Program-made: the position numbers and the translations under genes
Notes under the pieces: model-generated
What the model was told of the DNA's origin: nothing
Databases searched by the model: none
The model's input: the letters and a program-made list of their open reading frames with translations, nothing else
From: Welwitschia mirabilis
Lineage: Eukaryota > Gnetophyta > Gnetopsida > Welwitschiales
Assembly: GCA_051453625.1 (NCBI GenBank)
Contig: JBOZIK010000001.1
Span: forward strand, 151,515,586 to 151,556,082
Reading direction: 5' to 3'
DNA: 40,497 nt
Shown here: piece by piece, positions 33,451-40,497 of the stretch
Numbering within the stretch: position 1 is the first letter of the stretch
Layout: every line of letters starts with the position of its first letter

Positions 33451-34392
33451 TCAGAAATAAGAACCAAACCAAATATTCACTAATTGATAAAACATAAAAG
33501 GTATACAATCATTTTTCAATAAAATCAATTGGATGTAAAAATAATAAAGGGATAATACTTTAATAGCATAAATTTGAGATTTTAAATAAGATATAAAGAA
33601 GTGATAAATCCCATTGAAGAATAATCTCTTATTGGAATAACATACATCATGAATATCATCATATAATGCATGTAAGGAAGCACTCAAAGAAAGCATCAAA
33701 GAATATTTTGAGGGCTCTTTAGAATGTCTAGTAATATTAAGAAGCTTTCTATCATTCAACTGAAGATATGGATTTTCAATAAGGAAATAAGGCTTTTTTC
33801 GATTAGCATAACCATAAGAAATTTTGTCTCCACAAGATTTAATATTAATTTAAGAGATAAAATATTCATATACCTTATGAAAAAATAATTTTTTATCAAA
33901 ATCATGATGTAAATAATTTGAAACATATATTTCTTTTAAATCTTGATATTCAATATGGGAGACATTAAAGGTATTATTTGGAATCCAAGTCTTTAAAATA
34001 AACTTTTTAGGGTGAGTGAGTAAGATAGGTTTAACATACTTAAGAGGGTCCTTATTGTTTAATTTTAGGCATGAATTTGAATTAAGAATATAAGAACAAG
34101 GTAAATTTAATGTTATAAAAGAGGTAAAGATGTTACTTTTTATAGCACATGAAGTTTTAAAAGGAAAAGTGTGAGAGATGTTTGGAGTAGATTCCTCAAG
34201 ATGATGTGCTTTATTAAATTCAAGGAGAGGGATGTTCTTTGGAGAATTATTTAAATGTTCAAATGGGAGAGAGGGGAAAAGGTTATCAGTGTCAAGATCA
34301 CAAGATAATGTGAATGTAGGAGTAGAAGGAGGGATGTCATTTGATGTTTTGCATGAAAGTATAAGTGAAAGAAATGGAAAAACATATGGAAA
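33451..34392 (-). pseudogene. Long open reading region of the younger element, product unrecognised
   Basis: In one minus-strand frame, about 313 codons are read with only one internal stop (TAA at 33,850-33,852, possibly a former CAA). Random sequence of this composition would give a stop about every dozen codons. Visible segments include KYVKPILLTHPKKFILKTW, FNVSHIEYQDLKEIYVSNYL and YANRKKPYFLIENPYLQL. The last third is rich in Tyr, Phe, Ile and Leu and could hold a membrane-like helix (IYAIKVLSLYYFYIQLILL). I see no zinc knuckle, protease, polymerase or integrase motif. It follows the Asn-rich region in the same direction and may be the C-terminal part of one protein. No start is proposed; the frame ends at TGA 33,451-33,453, which could be a former CGA. 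Confidence 0.5.
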
Positions 34393-36138
34393 CTATTTAA
34401 GTTGGTTTATTTTATTAAAGGATACCAATGTATTCTCTATTAAGTTTATTTGATTTTCAATTTCTTTTTCTTTATTTTTCTTCTCCTCATTATTGACTTC
34501 ATCATTACTTGGTTAAATGCTTTTTTTACTTTCTTCATTATGTTATTTAATAATACTCCCTCTTATTCATTGTCTTTATTAATATCATTAACTACATCTT
34601 GTTCTTCTTTATTGAAATCATTATTGTTATGTTGAGAATTATTTTCATTTTCTAAGTTGGTGGATTCCTCAAAAAGATCACTAAAATATTATAGAAATAA
34701 AACTTCTCATTATGTAATGGAATATTTTTTGATATTTCTTGATTTTACTCTTCTTCCTATCTATTAAATAATTATGTTAATCCTAAATTGTAATCCTAAT
34801 TTTCTATTGGTGAGTTATTGTTACTGTCTGTCATCTTGAACTATCATCTAGATGAAAGAAGTGGACGAATCCCCTCATAATGTATATTCTCCATTGATTT
34901 CATTTTATTACTTAAATTCTCCTTTAATCTCATATGTTGAAATTCTATTAAATGTTGAAATCTTTTATCCTCATTACAAAGTAAGTAAAAATGAAGGATA
35001 TGATTTAATATTTCAATATCGTCATCATCTTGTTCTTCATCATTCTCATTATTTTATTGTATGTTATTATTTTTTCAGTAATTAGATTCATTAAAATGAG
35101 AAATGTGATTGTTATGTTTATCATGAATTAAATAATTTTTAGATTTTTCATGAGTTAATTATTTTATTTGATTTTTATTTTTTAATAGGAATTGAATGGG
35201 GTTATAACTTAGCTCATCATATGAAAAATAATTAGCTTCATCCTTATTATCAAATAATGTAATTGAATCATTATTAATTTCCATTTGTTATTCATCTTCT
35301 TATAAGTTTAATTTTATAGGTTGATTCATACTTTCATTTTCTATGTTAAAGCAAGAATTGTTGTTATTTGTTATTTCAAAGTTCTTCTTATATTTCTTAA
35401 GGTGGAATGTAGTAGGATAGGTTTGTTGTGTAAGAGAACCTTAAGATTGTTGAATTTGTAATAAATTTTGTTGAAACAATCCAATCAGATTTTCTAAGTT
35501 ATTATTGGTATTTTCTTGTCTCATTTTCATTTTCTTAAGCATTTTTGTTACTGAGTTATTTCTTTCTTAATTGTAACTTGTGGTAGATGGATTTTCTACT
35601 TCATGATAAAGGATGGTAAAGGGTTTTTCTTCATAATAATTCATAGAAGATGGTTGTTATTCATAATAACTTATAGGAGATGGTTGAGATTCAATAAAAT
35701 GATTGTAAGATGTTTTACCAAGTAAGCTAGAATTACTAAAATGTTATAAATCATCATTATCATTTTCATTTAAAGTTTGAAAAGAAGGAGGGGCAAGATA
35801 AGAAGTTAGACAAGAGAAGAGGTTTTAGTCTCTACATCATTTGAAGTTACCCAGAATTATTCTTAAAATATTTTATTAAGTGTTTTATTTTCATTATTTT
35901 TAGAATTTCTATGTTTTGTCCTTTTTTCTTCAGCTCTTATTTTAGCCAATATTTCTCATAATGGTTTTTTATCATTACTCTTAATAGTGGTTGGGTAGGA
36001 TGAATAATAAGAATTCATGGCTTTAAGTTTTAGATCATCATTAAAAGATAACTTACAATATTTTTATATTTTACATCTCGTTCTAGAAATTATCTCTCCC
36101 ACAGCAGCATTTGCATTTGAACTAGAGGATTCTATCAT
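34393..36138 (-). pseudogene. Asn/Asp/Glu-rich reading region of the younger element, product unrecognised
   Basis: On the minus strand, an ATG at 36,138 opens MIESSSSNANAAVGEIISRT, and the same frame gives EILAKIRAEEKRTKHRN. After a frameshift come SQPSPISYYE and QPSSMNYYEEKPF (a short internal repeat), then NTNNNLENLIGLFQQNLLQ, KDEANYFSYDELSYNPIQF and an acidic NDEEQDDDDIEI. A further ATG at 34,834 gives MTDSNNNSPIEN. Most stops are TAA or TAG where Gln or Trp would fit. NTNNNLENLIG weakly recalls the NTNASxKNLExQxG segment near the end of Athila gag, so a divergent gag is possible, but the conserved capsid motifs are missing. The product is otherwise unidentified. Confidence 0.45.
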
Positions 36139-36880
36139 GTTTGTATTAAGTGATGCTACTTGTTAATAAGAAGAGGACAAAATGATTTTTCTCCCATGCT
36201 ATTATTTTCACTACTGCTATTTAAAATATTTGGTTTAAAAATCATAAAAGTAGAAAATAGTTTTCTTCAAATCTTGGAAATTACGTACTTGGGGTATGCA
36301 TACCTATTTTCATTTTTTGTCTAGTAAGTATTTTCTGATATTTTTCTAATTAAGCTTTATTTCCTTAAATATTTTATCTTTTTACAAGATTTTATCACAT
36401 CACTGCATGCTTAATAAAATGTCTATCTATTTATCATCTTGGTTATTATATAGATGATATCTTAGATGATAAGAAAATAGAAAATAGAAAACAAATAAAA
36501 TAGAAAATAGAATCACCAAAAACTAGAATAGAAACACACTGTCAGTCATCTTCCAGTGCTGTCTGGATGATAGAAAAGATGATATTGACTTATTATGTGG
36601 TAGAAAATCAAAAATAAGCTTACAAGAAAAAACCAAAAAAAAAAAAAAATAAAAAGAAAATCCTAATTCTAGACTATTATCAACCTATGTCATCTTAATA
36701 ACTGATAGGATGATAGGCTCAAAAAAGTATGGATCTGAAAATAAACAAAACATGAAAAAAATTCAGAAAGAAAAATTATAATATTTATAGTAAAAATATA
36801 ATACTACCATAAACAAATACCTAAATTGAAATCCAAAGCACTTATCTAGATAACAACAATCTTTGAACTCCTTATGGCCT

Positions 36881-36898
36881 TCCTTACTAATAACACCA
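36881..36898 (-). promoter_or_regulatory. tRNA-Asp-type primer-binding site of the younger element
   Basis: On the minus strand this reads TGGTGTTATTAGTAAGGA, three bases after the LTR end. The complement of the plant tRNA-Asp 3' end is TGGCGCCGTTGCCGGGGA. Of the differences, all but one are C>T or G>A. The tRNA-Asp primer is typical of Athila/Tat-type Ty3/gypsy elements. This site fixes the direction of the element. Confidence 0.75.
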
Positions 36899-36901
36899 AG
36901 A

Positions 36902-38141
36902 TGTTGTGATGCGTATTTATGCAAACATTATGTTATTTATTAAATTCTATTAATAACAAATATATGTACTAATACAACATACTAATATAGATGGGAGTGG
37001 ATCTGAATGTTGTAATCCATTAAAGGAACTAATCTCAAAGGTAGAGAATTACTTTTTACAAAGCAAAGGTTCAAAAATAAAAATCAGCAATGCAAGAAAA
37101 ATAAACACACAATGCAAATCCAAATGCAAAATACCCTAAATGTAATATCTATTTGACTACTAATTCTTTATCACCAAGATCAACCCTATATAACCTAGAT
37201 CAATTAAGAAACTGATACTAACCAAACCAACCTAATCTATCAAGTGCATCAGATAGAATATGAAAAAATGCAATGATTTAATCTATAAAATATAAAATGC
37301 AATGCAATATCATAAACTAATAATATCAATCTTAACAAAGATTGTCCTCATGATTTATATCACTAAAGAAGCTATCATGAAATCAGAAATAATATAAATC
37401 ATAATGGAAACACACATAAATATGAATAGAAGTAAAAGAAGATTTTCATTAAAAGTCAAACCAACATTCTATTATAAAGTAGCAATACCTTAATAAAGGA
37501 GATGCAAGCCAACACCAAGGAAGACCCTCTCTGCAACTATTAGATAAACCTTTAGTTCTTTAATCTCCTGTCACAAGAATTTTTGATGCAAACGAAGATG
37601 ATCAAAGTTGAGAAAAAAGGAGGTATTTATTGATAATAATAGACTCTAATAATAGCAAATCTAATAGATATAATAAAACCCTAATAAACATGTAAGAGGG
37701 TGAATGATACATTACAAAAGTTTAATGGAGTTTGCTACATTAACTAAAATTAGGTAGTCATACTGTGTATCATCTAGATGACTGTTGGGATGATGCCATA
37801 TTAAAAGAATTCTATATTTCGCCTTCACATTAGTCGAGTTAACATCCTAATCAGCATGCAAGATGTGTTATCCTAGTATGTTGTCTAGACGATGGAGGGA
37901 ATGATAGTATTCTTAAAGTTCTTTATTTAAATTAGATTGCCCTTAAAGTTCCTTAATTCCTTCTCAAAATGTGAAGTATCAAAATTAATCCAAAATGCCT
38001 CCCAACGTATTGGTATTTGTGCATTTATGTGCTTTTCTCCTTGACTCCCAATAATTATTTTCTTATGTTTAAACCTGTCTAAATGTCCTACAAACCTACT
38101 AAAAATATCCTATTAAAAACATACAATTTGGTGTCACAATA
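36902..38141 (-). repeat. 5' LTR of the younger element (right copy)
   Basis: It starts TGTTGTGATG and ends GTCACAATA on the plus strand; the final CAATA is CAACA in the other LTR, a single C>T. It aligns end to end with 29,724-30,948. It would carry the promoter, read on the minus strand, where CAATAAATACCTCC is the TATA-like motif. Confidence 0.92.
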
Positions 38142-38146
38142 CTCAT
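38142..38146. repeat. Target-site duplication CTCAT, right copy
   Basis: Exact repeat of 29,719-29,723, directly after the right LTR. Confidence 0.9.
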
Positions 38147-39568
38147 CTAGTTAACCTCATAATTTAAATCCTTCTTTAACTTTTAACTCTTTAAAAATCA
38201 TACTTTAAAAGTTTATGGAAGCCCAACATTACATTAATACAGGTCAATAATAATTCAATCATTAAATCTCTTCTACATTGCAAAAGCCAAAATAAGAAAT
38301 ACATTAACTAAGTCAAACCATTATTCATATCCATACATCACTTAATCAATGTATGAAAGAAAAGCTTGCTACTACACATGAGCATAAACTTAGTATTTAT
38401 AAGTTGATATAAGATATACAAATTAAGGAAGTAAAGGTCATATACTTGATAAGTAAGACATAAATCTATAAAGAGTTTGAAGAGAAACAATTCCAAGAAG
38501 AAGAATAATTACAACAATATGCACCTAAGAGTAAGAAAAATATAGAGGAGAAACATGAAAATACGAAATTTATCCCACCTTATAAAAAACCCATACCATT
38601 TCATTAACATCTTAGAAATAATCACTTGAATAAAAAATAACAAAAAACACTAGAAAGTTTTAAGAAAGTGAAAATAAATATCCCTCTTTTAGAATCTATT
38701 AAACAAGTTCCTTCCTATGTTAAATTCTTGAAAGGTCTATGCACTTTTAAAAGAAGAATAAATGTGAAGAGTAAAGCATTCCTTACTTAACAAATTAGCA
38801 CTGTCATTTATAAGAAAAAATCCATGCAAAATATAAATACCTAGGATGTCCTATAGTATCTATTACTATTGGTAACAAAAACTTCTAATAAGTCGTGTTA
38901 GATCTTAGAGCTAGTGTTAATGTTTTTTCTTATAGTATCTACAAAGTAATTAGTTTAAATGATCTTAAGGATATCAAAATTCAACTATAATTAACTATTA
39001 ATTCCTTGAAAGCACCTATGAATATAATAGAGGTTTTGATTGTCCAAGTTGAAATTTACTACTTTCCAGTGGACTTTGTAGTTTTAAAGATGAAAATACT
39101 ACAATTCGTACCATTTCTATTATCTTGGGAAGATCTTTTCTTGCTACTTATAATATTATTATCAATTGTAAGAATGGTCTTATGCATATTTCCTTTGGGA
39201 ACATAATTGTTATGTTGAATATTTTTAGTATTATGAAGCAACTTGATGATCTAAAAGGAGTGGAGTTTTTTAAAAGTATTGATAGTCTTGATCCTCTTTT
39301 CTATGAGAAAAACATTCTTTCTCTTTCAACTTCTTTGGGTTTTGATTCACATGATAATAATTATTCTTGTGATATAACCTTGCCTCTTAAAAATATAAGA
39401 TCCATCTTTGATGATTATCATACTGATTTAGTGATTTCTTTATATATGCCTTTATCAAAGGAAAACATTTTACAAGATTTGTTAGTTAAGAAAGCGAATA
39501 AAATAGGATGGTCCTCTTATGACTTGCAATGTCTAAATCTTAAGGAGTACTCCTCATACTCTTCTTGA
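38147..39568 (+). pseudogene. Older Tat/Athila-like Ty3/gypsy element: gag C-terminus and protease
   Basis: This continues the gag broken at 29,723. The plus strand reads FIPPYKKPIPFH, NIPLLESIKQVPSYVKFLKG and KRRINVKSKAFLT, then the protease: VLDLRASVNVFSYSIYK (from 38,895), QVEIYYFPVDFVVLKM and LGRSFLATYNIIINCKNGL (from 39,125). These are the standard landmarks of Tat/Athila gag and protease. The active site DLGAS is DLRAS (Gly to Arg, a G>A change), a stop interrupts the next strand, and a +1 shift lies just before LGRSFLA. The frame then stays open to the stop at 39,566-39,568, ending with a linker that includes KANKIGWSSYDL, as seen just before reverse transcriptase. The protease is dead. 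Reverse transcriptase itself was not recognised downstream. Confidence 0.87.
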
Positions 39569-40330
39569 ATTTTTCAATTCATGTGTGTAGTCTTTTCATG
39601 ACAACATTTCTAAGTCCAATTTATCACTTAATTAACCATTTTATTCTTTTAAATTTAATCCTTTTTTACATTCATCCATGATTACATACTAAACTTGTAA
39701 AACTAACTTAATTTTATTAAATGAGATTGAATTGGATTTACTTACTCTAATCTTGAAAATCTCTTGGATCCAAATATGGAAAAACCTCATGTATTTAAGG
39801 ATGCTCTTTCCATAGAAAACCATAATCATTTCCTTTCACCTCACCTACATTTTATATGCTTAAACTCATCCAAATCATCTCCATATAAACCCTCATCATC
39901 CACATTTCATCCATCCTTTCCATCATCTTATTAGTACATGAGATTTAATGAGCCTAGTTAATGGTTTTTTATTTAAATCATGAATAAAGAGATCTTTTAC
40001 AAATTTTATGACTTTTTGCTTTTTTTTTATTAACATGTATTTTGAATGCATAATTTTATTAGTAATATTTACATTCATTTAGAGATTTCCAACTTGAAAC
40101 CAAAGAAAAAAGGTGGATTTTCTTCTTTTTTGGTGTCTTCTCTATTTCAAAATATTTATGGTTATAAAACTACTTTCTCTATTAAGATAATGAGCTAATG
40201 ATCTTTATCATGTGCTATGAATACAAAATTTTAAAAAAGAAATGTAGAATAAAAGTAAGAGATATCAAGAAAAATATTAAAGCTCTTTAGAACATTTTCT
40301 TTATGATTTTTTTATTGGGTATAGTTAATT
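39569..40330. other. AT-rich DNA after the protease; reverse transcriptase not recognised
   Basis: Reverse transcriptase should start here in a complete element. No conserved block is convincing (a short KPKKKGGFSS near 40,102 could be chance). Either the element is truncated or this part is too decayed to read by eye. Confidence 0.4.
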
Positions 40331-40497
40331 AAACGGTCTGAAATTTTACACTTAAAAACTTCATAAACTTTATCGCTCTGATACCAAATGAGATGGTTTA
40401 AAAAGTTTAACAGTTGGAAAACTTCATAAAATTTATCACTCTGATACTAAAATATGATGCCCTAAAATTTTAAATGTTGAAAACTTTTGTCTTACTC
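40331..40497 (-). repeat. Tandem repeat of about 63 bp, each unit with an initiator-tRNA-like 12-mer
   Basis: Two units and part of a third run to the window end. On the minus strand they carry TGGTATCAGAGC (40,374-40,385) and AGTATCAGAGTG (about 40,436-40,447), and both are preceded by similar AT-rich sequence. The first is an exact match to the primer site for initiator methionine tRNA. This may be a duplicated LTR-end/primer-site junction of another element on the minus strand. The window end cuts it off. Confidence 0.6.

Larger units (their letters stand above)
29724..38141 (-). mobile_element. Younger LTR retrotransposon (8.4 kb), nested, minus orientation, probably non-autonomous
   Basis: It is bounded by two direct LTRs of about 1.2 kb with TGTTG...CAACA ends, flanked by the CTCAT duplication, and inserted in the gag of an older element. 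The primer site at 36,881-36,898 sets its transcription on the minus strand. Order in its own direction: 5' LTR (36,902-38,141), primer site, Asn-rich reading region (about 36.14-33.45 kb), non-coding region, 3' LTR (29,724-30,948). I recognise no gag capsid, protease, reverse transcriptase or integrase inside, so it probably moved with help from an Athila/Tat-type partner. The LTRs differ at very roughly one position in five by eye, so the insertion is old. Confidence 0.9.

Noticed and set aside
39006-39241. Separate small plus- and minus-strand genes here
   Set aside because: The plus frames are pieces of one decayed protease joined by a frameshift; the minus frame is its shadow.
40102-40140. 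KPKKKGGFSS as a reverse transcriptase start
   Set aside because: A single low-complexity match with no neighbouring reverse transcriptase block. Chance is likely in A-rich sequence.

Overview
This window looks like nuclear DNA of a seed plant with an extremely AT-rich genome full of old retrotransposons. By eye, the bulk is about three-quarters A+T and almost free of CpG. One island at about 15.13-17.47 kb is GC-rich and CpG-rich and carries the only gene I can support as intact: an intronless receptor-like kinase on the minus strand, with a SPARK-type cysteine-rich ectodomain and related to Arabidopsis At1g11050. The fossil mix (Tat/Athila-type Ty3/gypsy, Ty1/copia, a LINE tail, a tRNA-type SINE), the very low GC and the one-way C>T/G>A decay would suit a gymnosperm such as Welwitschia. 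The species is inference only.

Layout. 0-15 kb: AT-rich DNA with a fold-back element (about 2.0 kb), a decayed Ty3/gypsy integrase (2.3-3.6 kb), a GT microsatellite beside a gap, a second gap with duplicated flanks, an AAG microsatellite, an LTR-like promoter with a degenerate repeat (9.4-9.6 kb), and a Ty1/copia RNase H relic (14.0-14.6 kb). 15.1-17.5 kb: kinase gene and its CpG-rich upstream region, with four ACGT-core motifs. 17.5-22.5 kb: LINE C-terminal relic, tandem SINE-like pair, third gap, LTR end with decayed initiator-tRNA primer site, and a 60-bp tandem duplication. 25.3-26.0 kb: Ty1/copia integrase relic. 27.8-39.6 kb: a nested pair of LTR elements.

The nested pair is the clearest structure. 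An older plus-strand Tat/Athila-like element (gag from about 28.7 kb, protease to about 39.5 kb) was split by a younger minus-strand LTR element at 29,724-38,141. The younger element has 1.2-kb LTRs with TGTTG...CAACA ends, a perfect 5-bp target-site duplication (CTCAT), and a primer-binding site that fits tRNA-Asp after transitions. Its internal region shows no protease, reverse transcriptase or integrase that I can recognise. It does carry a long, unusually open, Asn-rich reading region I cannot identify, which is the best candidate here for something undescribed.

No CRISPR, operon, rRNA or complete tRNA gene was seen. Most long stretches are AT-rich DNA with no supportable gene.
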